Below, piece after piece: positions 42,340 to 50,228 of a stretch of 64,000 bases of DNA. The stretch is from Lachnospiraceae bacterium. Lineage in GTDB: Bacteria > Bacillota_A > Clostridia > Lachnospirales > Lachnospiraceae. Numbering within the stretch: the stretch's first letter is position 1; each line of letters opens with the position of its first letter. The stretch lies in assembly GCA_024684065.1 (NCBI GenBank), contig JAIKXO010000321.1:6324-70323 (forward strand), given 5' to 3'. The notes beneath the pieces were generated by a model, which saw only the letters and a list, made by a program, of their open reading frames with translations, ran no database searches and was not told where the DNA came from. The translations under genes and the position numbers were made by a program.

Positions 42340-43749
42340 ATGGAAAAGGAAAGAACGAACGTAGAAGAGCTTGACAGAAGCTTTTATGATTTCCGCTATG
42401 AGGAGAAGGATTTTTACAGGGTAAAGGAAGGCCTTACGGAGGATATTGTTCTCCAGATATCAAAGGAGAAGCACGATCCTTCATGGATGCGGGAATTCAG
42501 GCTTAAGTCGCTTAAAATATATAACGAGCTTGAGGTTCCCGACTGGGGTCCGGATATAAGCGGGCTGAATATCGATGATATCGTTACCTATGTGCGTCCC
42601 AATACGAATATGAAGGGTAGCTGGGAGGAGGTTCCGGACGATATCAAAAATACCTTTGAGAGGCTGGGGATCCCGAAGGCGGAGAGGGAGAGCCTTGCCG
42701 GTGTCGGTGCCCAGTACGACAGTGAGCTGGTTTATCATAACGTTAAGGATGAGGTGAGTAACCTCGGGGTTGTATACACTGATATGGAAAGTGCCCTGAC
42801 CGGAGAATACGAGCAGATGGTTAAGGATCACTTCATGAAGCTTGTGCCCCCGACTGACCATAAGTTTGCAGCGCTCCACGGGGCTGTATGGTCGGGAGGT
42901 TCCTTTGTCTATGTCCCCGAAGGCGTTAAGGTGGATATACCGCTTCAGTCGTATTTCAGACTGAACGCTGCAGGGGCCGGCCAGTTTGAGCATACTCTAA
43001 TAATCGTTTCCGAAGGGGCGGATCTCCATTTCATAGAGGGATGCTCGGCACCCAAGTATAATGTGGCAAATCTCCATGCGGGATGCGTTGAGCTTTTTAT
43101 AGGAAAGAATGCGAGGCTTCGGTATTCGACGATAGAAAACTGGTCGAAGAATATGTACAACTTAAATACCAAGAGAGCCATCTGCGAGGAAGGCGGAGTG
43201 ATCGAATGGGTTTCCGGGTCCTTCGGCTCTCATATTTCCTATCTTTATCCCTCGAGCATCCTTAAGGGCAATGGTTCACATGCAGAGTTTACGGGGATCA
43301 CATTTGCGGGCAACGGCCAGAATCTTGACACCGGGGCGAAAATGGTTCATATAGGGGAGAGGACTTCTTCCTTTATAAATACAAAATCTATTTCCAAAGC
43401 CGGAGGAATAAGCACATACAGAAGCTCGGTGACGGTCATGCCGACGGCCGTTGATTCAAAGGCTTCGGTTTCCTGCGCCTCTTTGATGCTTGACGATATT
43501 TCGCGCTCGGATACGGTACCCGCTATGGATATAAGGACTGACAGGGCGGATATCGGGCATGAGGCAAAGATCGGCAGGATAAGCGATGACGCGGTTTTCT
43601 ACCTCATGAGCAGGGGGATTTCTGAGGAGGACGCCAAGGCAATGATAGTCAGCGGATTTGCGGACCCTGTCTCCAAGGAGCTTCCGCTTGAATACGCCGT
43701 GGAGATGAATAACCTGATACAGCTTGAAATGAAGGGGGCGATCGGCTGA
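42340..43749 (+). CDS. sufB: Fe-S cluster scaffold protein SufB
   Basis: A 469-residue SufB with GAQYDSELVYHNVK, SGGSFVYVPEGVKVDIPLQ, EGCSAPKYNVANLHAGCVE and, near the end, DRADIGHEAKIGRISDDAVFYLMSRGIS. It scaffolds nascent clusters with SufC and SufD. The start is the ATG at 42340, nine bases after TCTGGAGG. It overlaps sufD by one base. Confidence 0.96.
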   Translation: MEKERTNVEELDRSFYDFRYEEKDFYRVKEGLTEDIVLQISKEKHDPSWMREFRLKSLKIYNELEVPDWGPDISGLNIDDIVTYVRPNTNMKGSWEEVPDDIKNTFERLGIPKAERESLAGVGAQYDSELVYHNVKDEVSNLGVVYTDMESALTGEYEQMVKDHFMKLVPPTDHKFAALHGAVWSGGSFVYVPEGVKVDIPLQSYFRLNAAGAGQFEHTLIIVSEGADLHFIEGCSAPKYNVANLHAGCVELFIGKNARLRYSTIENWSKNMYNLNTKRAICEEGGVIEWVSGSFGSHISYLYPSSILKGNGSHAEFTGITFAGNGQNLDTGAKMVHIGERTSSFINTKSISKAGGISTYRSSVTVMPTAVDSKASVSCASLMLDDISRSDTVPAMDIRTDRADIGHEAKIGRISDDAVFYLMSRGISEEDAKAMIVSGFADPVSKELPLEYAVEMNNLIQLEMKGAIG

Positions 43750-44903
43750 TGAATACTAAGGAACTGGATATTAAACTGAATAAGCTGCCGACCCTTACCT
43801 GGAATTACCTGGGGCTTAACGAGGTCTCATTTAATGAAAATATTGACCTTAACGGGAGAGGAGAATGTATTATCCACAATATTCCCGCGGGGGTCGTTAT
43901 CGGAAGCGAGGGCTGCGTTGCCTGCATGCGGGGCAAGGAGGCGGTTAAGTCCATTTCGGGAGCCTTTCCCCAGAATATTGAAAGGTCTGTATTTGACGAC
44001 ATGAAGACCGGGATGGGAAAGGAAACCGGAGATTTTTTCACCTTAAACTGCAATGAGGCTCTTTCGATCCGCGCGATGTGCGGGGCGGCGGCCGACAAGC
44101 CTTTAAAGCTTAATTACAGGCTCGGAAATGAAGACGGATATGTTGTAAGACAGAAGATCACGGCGGAAGCAGGAAGCGTCCTTACCGTGATAATGGATTA
44201 TTCCGGCGGAAGAGAGGACAAAGGTTTCTTCGGAGTACAGACCAGGATATATGCCGCCGAAGGATCTGTCGTGAATGTGATAAAGCTTGAGCTTTTGGGC
44301 CAGAATTATACCCATTTTGAGGATATCGGAGGGGTTGTTTCGGATAACGCGCAGATAAACGTCATTCAGATGATAATGGGCGGCGGCAGGAACTACGCCG
44401 GCCTTAATATAGAGCTTAGCGGGTATAAGAGTTCATTTAACGGAAATGTAGGGTATCTGTGCTTAAATGACCAGAAGCTTGATATGAATTATTATATAGG
44501 GCATTCGGGAAGAAGGTCAAACAGCGCTCTTAAGGTTGTCGGGGCATTGAGAGACAGGGCTTCCAAGAATTTCAGAGGCACCATAGATTTAAAGCATGGA
44601 GCAAAGGGAGCGTGCGGCGACGAGCAGGAGGAGACCCTTCTTTTATCTAAGGATGTTAAAAACAAAACCCTGCCGATAATACTCTGCGACGAGGATGACG
44701 TAGAGGGTACGCATGGAGCTTCCATCGGAAGACTTTCCGCGGATACGCTGTTCTACATGCAGAGCAGGGGAATAGGCGAGAAGGAAGCGGAGCTTCTTAT
44801 GACTAAGGCCAAGCTTAATACCGTAAGAAACCTTATAAAGGATGAAAGCTCGATAGGCATGCTTCAGCATTATATGGAGGAGGCGTTTGACAATGGGCGT
44901 TAA
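43749..44903 (+). CDS. sufD: Fe-S cluster assembly protein SufD (SufB/SufD family)
   Basis: A 384-residue SufD-like protein: LPTLTWNYLGLNE, then the beta-helix core and the C-terminal HGASIGRLSADTLFYMQSRGIGEKEAELLM with the conserved His. It is shorter than SufB and forms a heterocomplex with it. It starts at the sufB stop (TGATG). The end overlaps sufS by 11 bases. Confidence 0.93.
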   Translation: MNTKELDIKLNKLPTLTWNYLGLNEVSFNENIDLNGRGECIIHNIPAGVVIGSEGCVACMRGKEAVKSISGAFPQNIERSVFDDMKTGMGKETGDFFTLNCNEALSIRAMCGAAADKPLKLNYRLGNEDGYVVRQKITAEAGSVLTVIMDYSGGREDKGFFGVQTRIYAAEGSVVNVIKLELLGQNYTHFEDIGGVVSDNAQINVIQMIMGGGRNYAGLNIELSGYKSSFNGNVGYLCLNDQKLDMNYYIGHSGRRSNSALKVVGALRDRASKNFRGTIDLKHGAKGACGDEQEETLLLSKDVKNKTLPIILCDEDDVEGTHGASIGRLSADTLFYMQSRGIGEKEAELLMTKAKLNTVRNLIKDESSIGMLQHYMEEAFDNGR

Positions 44904-46107
44904 TCCGTACAGAAATGACTTTCCGGTGTTCAGGTCGGGAAAATATAAGTATTTAGACAGCGCTGCGACCGCTCAGAGGCCGGATTGTGTAATAGAGGCC
45001 GAAAAGCAGTTCTATGAGACCATGAACGCGAATCCCTTAAGAGGGCTGTATGAGCTTTCGATAAATGCGACGGAAGCTTATGAGGAGGCGAGGAAGGCCT
45101 GTGCTTCACTTATCGGCGCAACGCCTTCGGAGATCATTTTTGTGAGGAATGCCACTGAGGCGCTGAATCTTGTGGCATACAGCTACGGCCTGAATTTTCT
45201 TAAAGAGGGGGATGAGATCGTTACTACGGTAATGGAGCATCATTCCAATATGCTGCCCTGGAGGATGGTCGCGGAAAAGACCGGGGCGGTGCTTAGATAT
45301 CTTGAGCCTGAGCCGGACGGGAGCTTTACCGATGAGGAGCTTGGTTCAAAGATAACTGAAAAGACCAGGCTCGTAGCGCTCGGGCACATCTCAAACGTCC
45401 TGGGCTGCGAGAACCCTGTAAATAAGATATCGGAGCTTGCGCACAGATACGGAGCTGTTACGGTCGTGGATGCGGCTCAGTCGGTTCCTCATATCAGGGT
45501 AGATGTAAATGAGCTTTCCGCCGACTTTCTGGCCTTCTCGGGACATAAGCTCATGGGACCTTTCGGGATAGGGGTCTTATACGGAAAAAAGGAGCTCCTT
45601 GAAAAGATGCCGCCGTTTTTTAGAGGTGGAGAGATGATAGAATCGGTGACCCTTAAGGGAGAGACCTGGGCGGAGCTTCCGCATAAATTCGAGGCGGGCA
45701 CGGTAAATGCCGCCGGAGCATGGGGCCTTAAAGCGGCGATAGAATATCTTAACTCCGTGGGATATGATAATATTAAAAAGACTGAGGACGCTCTTACCGT
45801 AAGGCTTATGGAGGGCTTTAAGAAATATCCGTATGTCCGTATACAGGGCTCCGAGGATCCTTACCGGCATAACGGCATAGTCTCTTTTACGGTTGACGGG
45901 GTCCATCCGCATGATATTTCGAGTATACTGGACGGCTATGGAATAAATGTAAGGGCAGGACATCACTGTGCCGAGCCGCTTATGCATTATCTTAACGTGC
46001 AGTCAACTGCCAGAGCGAGCCTTTATCTCTATAATAATGAAGAAGATGTTGACGCTCTTCTGGATGCGATCCCGGAAATAAGAAAGATGTTGGGATATCA
46101 GACTTAA
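44893..46107 (+). CDS. sufS: Cysteine desulfurase SufS
   Basis: A 404-residue PLP enzyme: YLDSAATAQRPDCVIEA, NATEALNLVAYSY, DAAQSVPHI, the PLP lysine in FSGHKLMGPFGIG, and the catalytic cysteine in GHHCAEPLMHYL. It transfers cysteine sulfur to SufU. The start is the ATG at 44893, nine bases after GGAGGAGG and inside the end of sufD; an upstream TTG at 44887 is too close to that RBS. Confidence 0.95.
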   Translation: MGVNPYRNDFPVFRSGKYKYLDSAATAQRPDCVIEAEKQFYETMNANPLRGLYELSINATEAYEEARKACASLIGATPSEIIFVRNATEALNLVAYSYGLNFLKEGDEIVTTVMEHHSNMLPWRMVAEKTGAVLRYLEPEPDGSFTDEELGSKITEKTRLVALGHISNVLGCENPVNKISELAHRYGAVTVVDAAQSVPHIRVDVNELSADFLAFSGHKLMGPFGIGVLYGKKELLEKMPPFFRGGEMIESVTLKGETWAELPHKFEAGTVNAAGAWGLKAAIEYLNSVGYDNIKKTEDALTVRLMEGFKKYPYVRIQGSEDPYRHNGIVSFTVDGVHPHDISSILDGYGINVRAGHHCAEPLMHYLNVQSTARASLYLYNNEEDVDALLDAIPEIRKMLGYQT

Positions 46108-46159
46108 GAGTGGTTAGATTTGCGATGTTTTCCATATCATCGCCGGAAGGGAACAGATA

Positions 46160-46582
46160 ATGGGATTTAATTCTATCTACGGAGAAATATTGAACGAGCA
46201 TAATTTAAGGCCTCTTCACAGAGGTGTCATTGCCGACCCTACTATCACTCTGGACGGAAAGAACCCGTCCTGCGGAGATGAGATCACGATCCAGCTCAAG
46301 GTGAATGATGAGGGGATAATCGAGGACGGCTGCTTTATCGGGACCGGCTGCGCCATATCCCAGGCCTCAGTCGATATGATGCTTGATCTTATAATAGGTG
46401 AGAAGAAGGAGAGGGCTCTTGAGCTCTATGAGATCTTTATGGGAATGATCAAGGGCGAGGCTACCGAAGAGCAGATCGAGGAGCTTGAGGATGCGATGGT
46501 GCTCAAGGACATTTCCCACATGCCTGCCAGGGTGAAGTGTGCGGTACTTGGCTGGCGTACCATGGAGGAAATGATAAAGTAA
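46160..46582 (+). CDS. sufU: Fe-S assembly sulfurtransferase SufU
   Basis: A 140-residue IscU-fold protein of the SufU type, with the zinc ligands in NPSCGDEITI, GTGCAISQAS and VKCAVLGWRTM, and the SufU-specific insertion between residues 80 and 105. It accepts persulfide from SufS and relays it to SufBCD. Last gene of the operon, 52 bp after sufS. Confidence 0.95.
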   Translation: MGFNSIYGEILNEHNLRPLHRGVIADPTITLDGKNPSCGDEITIQLKVNDEGIIEDGCFIGTGCAISQASVDMMLDLIIGEKKERALELYEIFMGMIKGEATEEQIEELEDAMVLKDISHMPARVKCAVLGWRTMEEMIK

Positions 46583-46909
46583 TATTAAAATTAGTAAATA
46601 TAAAATTACAATCGCTGATGTGCTGTGTTTTGCTGATATTACCGGATGTTTTATGCTTTTCACAAAACCGGTCATAAGAGTCGCCCGGCAAATGAGAGGT
46701 TTTTACCTGTTCATCTGCCAGGCGACTTATAGCATAAAAAGAAATATATTTCAGTAAGAATAATTGACAGAATATACCGGGTGACAGTATAATTTCAATA
46801 AAATATGATTTAGTAAAACGTAAATTATGGTTTAAAAAGATGCTTTCTCAGGCTTTGTTTCATTATAGCGGGCTTTAAAAAGTCTCTTTAACCGGAAGGG
46901 GGAGCAGGG
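46583..46909. other. Gene-free interval with long stem-loop and promoter
   Basis: No gene. 46649-46740 can fold into an extended hairpin: TTTATGCT...AGCATAAA outside, TAAGaGTCGCCcGGCA/TGCCaGGCGACTTA in the middle, ATGAgAGGT/ACCTgTTCAT at the tip. No T-run follows, so it is not a simple terminator. A promoter follows. Confidence 0.65.
46764..46793 (+). promoter_or_regulatory. Promoter of the DUF234 ATPase gene
   Basis: TTGACA (46764-46769), 18 bases, TATAAT (46788-46793): both boxes are consensus. It leaves a leader of about 110 bases. Confidence 0.8.
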
Positions 46910-48433
46910 GTGGACTATATAGGAAGAAAGAAAGAGCATGAAATGCTTTTAAAGGCCTGCCAGGCTGAAGGGTTTAAGCTTTTAGGGGTATGCGGAAGGC
47001 ACGGGGTCGGAAAAACCGCTTTTCTTAAGAGCTTTCTCAAGGACAGGCGGCACATCTGCCTGACGGCAAGGGAAATGACTCTTGAAAGAAACATAGAGAG
47101 TTTCAGCCGTCTGTTGTTTAAGGAAGCCGGTCTCGAAGATCTGGGCATGGGTTTAAGTCTTAACAATCTTCAGAACATGCTCTCGTATATCGGGATCAAC
47201 GCGTCCAAAGGATCTGTTGCTGCAAACCGCGCACCGGTGGAAGCAGCTGCAGAAGCTAAGCCGTATAAAGAGGAGCGGCTTATCGTCGTTATAGACGATT
47301 TTCAATATCTGGAAAACGCGGACCCCTCATTTATGCAATCCTTTATAAGGGGGGTGGAATACGAGCTTGCAAATAAAGAACTGATCCTCATAATATCCGC
47401 GCCTTCTCTTGAAGGCTTTAGCGGGGCAGTCAAAAAAACAGGCGTATCCTTATCCGGCAGCTTTGAGATCATCAGCCTTGCTCCTTTTGATTACCTGGCC
47501 GCTTCGGAATTCTTTCCCGGATATTCCAATGAAGAAAAGCTGCTTGCCTATGGAGTTACGGGAGGGATCCCGGCCTATATGTCTCTTTTCGATATAAACA
47601 GATCCGCCAGGCAGAACATAGCTTCGCTCTTTTTTGAAAAAAGCGGGGCGCTGTATGGAGAGCCTCTTAATATACTGAGGCGGGAATTCAGAAACGTAGG
47701 GCTTTATAATACCCTTCTTGATGTTATCGGAAATGGGGCGGGCAGGATGAACGAGATATCGAAGGGCTCGGGCTATGATACCCCGGTCATATCTCCCGCG
47801 ATGAAGAAGCTGATCGCGCACGGGCTTGTCAGAAAAGAAGTCCCGGTCCTGAACGGGGACAGCAAGCGGGATACGAGCTATGTCATAAACGATCCTCTTT
47901 TCGGTTTCTGGTACGGATATGTCTCCGGAGCTGTGACAGAGATAGAGGGAGGGGAAGGATCCCGGTATTTTGAAGCAAAGGCAGTGGCAGGACTGAATGA
48001 ATATCTTAAGGGGGTATTCGAAAAGGTATGCCGGGAGTACATTCTTTTAAAAGCGGAAAGCGGAGAGATTCCCGTAAAGCTTGTAAGGGCGGGGAAATGG
48101 CAGAGCACGGATCCGAAAAAGAATACTGTAAAGATAAGCGTCGTGGCTTCCGATGAAAAAGAAAATACTGCGGTTATAGGAGAATGCCATTACCGCAATT
48201 CCAGCATGGAGCCGGAGGCGGTTGACAGATGCATAGAGAACGGGAAGCGGCTTAACTGTGAAATATATAAATACTACATGTTCTCAAAGAACGGGTATTA
48301 TCCAAGCACGCTGAGAAAATACAGATCGGATGAGAAGATAAAACTTCTGACGCTTAAGGATCTGTATCCTTCCGTGGGTGATCAGGCTGCTACCGGGCAA
48401 ATCAGTAAATCATACTTTACCGAATTGAGCTAA
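46910..48433 (+). CDS. ATP-binding protein, archaeal-type ATPase with DUF234 domain
   Basis: A 507-residue protein with a STAND/AAA-like ATPase (Walker A GRHGVGKT at 29-36, Walker B LIVVIDDFQYL), a winged-helix region (about 255-305: NEISKGSGYDTPVISPAMKKLI) and a C-terminal DUF234 domain with a PD-(D/E)xK-like pattern. In usual members that pattern is EIDVVA...GECKW; here it reads KISVVASDEKENTAVIGECHY, so the Asp is Ser and the Lys is His. The start is GTG at 46910 after GGGGGAGCAGG. It is a solitary gene with a consensus promoter. Members are common in Lachnospiraceae; their role is unclear (defence or regulation). Confidence 0.8.
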   Translation: MDYIGRKKEHEMLLKACQAEGFKLLGVCGRHGVGKTAFLKSFLKDRRHICLTAREMTLERNIESFSRLLFKEAGLEDLGMGLSLNNLQNMLSYIGINASKGSVAANRAPVEAAAEAKPYKEERLIVVIDDFQYLENADPSFMQSFIRGVEYELANKELILIISAPSLEGFSGAVKKTGVSLSGSFEIISLAPFDYLAASEFFPGYSNEEKLLAYGVTGGIPAYMSLFDINRSARQNIASLFFEKSGALYGEPLNILRREFRNVGLYNTLLDVIGNGAGRMNEISKGSGYDTPVISPAMKKLIAHGLVRKEVPVLNGDSKRDTSYVINDPLFGFWYGYVSGAVTEIEGGEGSRYFEAKAVAGLNEYLKGVFEKVCREYILLKAESGEIPVKLVRAGKWQSTDPKKNTVKISVVASDEKENTAVIGECHYRNSSMEPEAVDRCIENGKRLNCEIYKYYMFSKNGYYPSTLRKYRSDEKIKLLTLKDLYPSVGDQAATGQISKSYFTELS

Positions 48434-48563
48434 AAATCTCCTTTTTCGTTAAGAAAAGATAAAATTCAGGGGAAAATATATTCAAAAAAGTTTTAATAAG
48501 AATTTTTTAATTAAGAAAGCTTCGATAAAAGTATCGATAAAAATTTTAAATAAGGAAGGGAAT

Positions 48564-49220
48564 ATGGCTTCAAAACGTACAAAAGAAATTCTTGATATCC
48601 TCGATGACCAGTACAGCATTGATCTGAAATGCTATCTGGAACATGATTCGGCGTGGCAGCTCCTCATTGCGACGATCCTGAGCGCGCAATGCACTGACGC
48701 AAGGGTGAATATCGTTACAAAGGATCTTTTCAGAAAATACCCGTCCATAGAGGCTTTTGCAAACGCTGAGCTTTCAGAGCTTGAGCAGGATATAAGATCT
48801 ACAGGATTTTATCATAACAAAGCAAAGAATATAATCGGCTGCTGCAGGATGCTCCATTACGACTTTAATGATGAAGTCCCGAGGACGATAGAGGAACTCA
48901 CATCCTTACCGGGAGTCGGAAGGAAGACCGCGAATGTCATAAGGGGGAATATCTTTCACGATCCCAGCATAGTAGTCGATACTCATGTAAAGAGAATATC
49001 CAACAGACTGGGCTTTACAAAAGAAAGTGATCCTGAAAAGATAGAATACGATCTTATGAAGGTGCTGCCTGAGGACCATTGGATACTTTATAATATCCAG
49101 ATAATAACCTTCGGAAGGGACATATGTAAGGCCCAGAGGCCGGAATGCGAAAGATGCAGGCTCACAAAATACTGCAGGGACTATGGCGGTGAAAAGAAAA
49201 AGCGCAGGGAGAAGGATTAA
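48564..49220 (+). CDS. nth: Endonuclease III
   Basis: A 218-residue DNA glycosylase/AP lyase of base-excision repair that removes oxidised pyrimidines. HhH motif SLPGVGRKTANVIRGN with the catalytic Lys, VVDTHVKRISNRLG with the catalytic Asp, and the 4Fe-4S motif C-x6-C-x2-C-x5-C in DICKAQRPECERCRLTKYC. The length is typical. RBS AAGGAAGGG. Monocistronic. Confidence 0.96.
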   Translation: MASKRTKEILDILDDQYSIDLKCYLEHDSAWQLLIATILSAQCTDARVNIVTKDLFRKYPSIEAFANAELSELEQDIRSTGFYHNKAKNIIGCCRMLHYDFNDEVPRTIEELTSLPGVGRKTANVIRGNIFHDPSIVVDTHVKRISNRLGFTKESDPEKIEYDLMKVLPEDHWILYNIQIITFGRDICKAQRPECERCRLTKYCRDYGGEKKKRREKD

Positions 49221-49252
49221 GAAAGAAAGGCCATATTTTAGGTGTGTTTCAG

Positions 49253-49873
49253 TCAGGCATGAAAATAGTCTTCGCTCTTAAGCATTTTTACTATAGCATC
49301 CCTGTTTTGGGAGGTGAGCTTTTCAGCCTCAAGGGTTTCTTTTTCGATAGCCTCAAAATCAAAATCTGAGGCGTATATATCAGCTAAAAGCCTGTAATGG
49401 GATCTTACGTCGGTATGTATGTCAAAAACCCCGTACTCCAGGACCTTTACGGCTTCTTCCTTTTTTCCGGAAGAATAAAGGGCGTTAGCCCATAAATAGA
49501 GGTTTTTCACAAGCTCGGTATAGTTTTCGTCGCAGGAAGACAGATAATCGAGATTCGCAACCCCATATTTAAGCTTAAGATCAGTATTTGTTACGCCGGA
49601 CAGATTTACGATCTTCTTATCCTTTAAAGCAAGGAGCCTGTCCTGATAGTCTTTTACGGCGTCGTCAGAAGGGGCTTCATCAAAGGGCAGCGCGGAAAAA
49701 TCAGGTTCGATGTATATAATATCGGTCAGGGGCTGCTTCCTTACGCTGTTGGCCTTAAGCTCCCTGTCCCAGAAATTCTTCAGCTCAGAGTCTATGCCTT
49801 TACGTGAACGCCGCATATATACCGAAAAAAAAGCTAATATAAGTCCGATGGTTGTAAAAATAGGAAAAAACAT
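49253..49873 (-). CDS. Membrane-anchored hypothetical protein
   Basis: A 206-residue protein not recognised as a known family. It has one N-terminal transmembrane helix (FFPIFTTIGLILAFFSVYM at residues 2-20) then a soluble part with helical repeats near the end (NLYLWANALYSSGKKEEAVKVLEYGV, then YRLLADIYASDFDFEAIEKE), a TPR-like pair. It could act as a membrane-bound scaffold. The start is the ATG at 49873 after AAAGGAAT; an in-frame codon at 49951 lies inside a palindromic region and is unlikely. Divergent from a 34-residue membrane protein. Confidence 0.6.
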   Translation of the reverse strand: MFFPIFTTIGLILAFFSVYMRRSRKGIDSELKNFWDRELKANSVRKQPLTDIIYIEPDFSALPFDEAPSDDAVKDYQDRLLALKDKKIVNLSGVTNTDLKLKYGVANLDYLSSCDENYTELVKNLYLWANALYSSGKKEEAVKVLEYGVFDIHTDVRSHYRLLADIYASDFDFEAIEKETLEAEKLTSQNRDAIVKMLKSEDYFHA

Positions 49874-49963
49874 ATATAATTCCTTTCGGCGGAACGAGAA
49901 AAGGCATGAAAGCACGCTTTCATGCGTGACCAGCGGGCATGAGCCGGCCATGGAGGAATAACT

Positions 49964-50068
49964 ATGATGAATTTCAATAACAGCAGGACAAAGAAGATCA
50001 TTTCGGCGGTGATAATCGCCATTTTAGTCCTTGCCATGATAGTTCCCACGGTATTATCATTCTTTTAG
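49964..50068 (+). CDS. 34-residue membrane protein
   Basis: A short frame: MMNFNNSRTKKIIS followed by a single hydrophobic helix (AVIIAILVLAMIVPTVLSFF) and stop. A good RBS (TGGAGGA, 50-bp palindromic leader) lies seven bases before the ATG, and a hairpin follows (AAACCGGT-CAG-ACCGGTTTT, 50077-50096). Basic N-terminus then one helix: a small integral membrane protein. It is divergent from the membrane-anchored hypothetical gene. Function unknown. Confidence 0.6.
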   Translation: MMNFNNSRTKKIISAVIIAILVLAMIVPTVLSFF

Positions 50069-50076
50069 TAAGCAAG

Positions 50077-50096
50077 AAACCGGTCAGACCGGTTTT
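50077..50096 (+). terminator. Hairpin after the 34-residue protein gene
   Basis: AAACCGGT-CAG-ACCGGTTTT, ending in a short T-run. Confidence 0.5.
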
Positions 50097-50152
50097 ACTC
50101 TGAGATTATACCATGTTTATAAGCCGCCTTACAAATGTATTGAGCGAGATTC

Positions 50153-50181
50153 TTGAAAAACAGCGGTGGGAAGAGTATACT
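50153..50181 (+). promoter_or_regulatory. Promoter of the VanW family gene
   Basis: TTGAAA (50153-50158), 17 bases, TATACT (50176-50181). Transcription would begin near 50188, which fits the ATG at 50229 rather than an upstream TTG at 50190. Confidence 0.75.
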
Positions 50182-50228
50182 AAATCTAGTTGGCCTTTGT
50201 TCTTTTTTACTATATAAGGGGTATAGAT

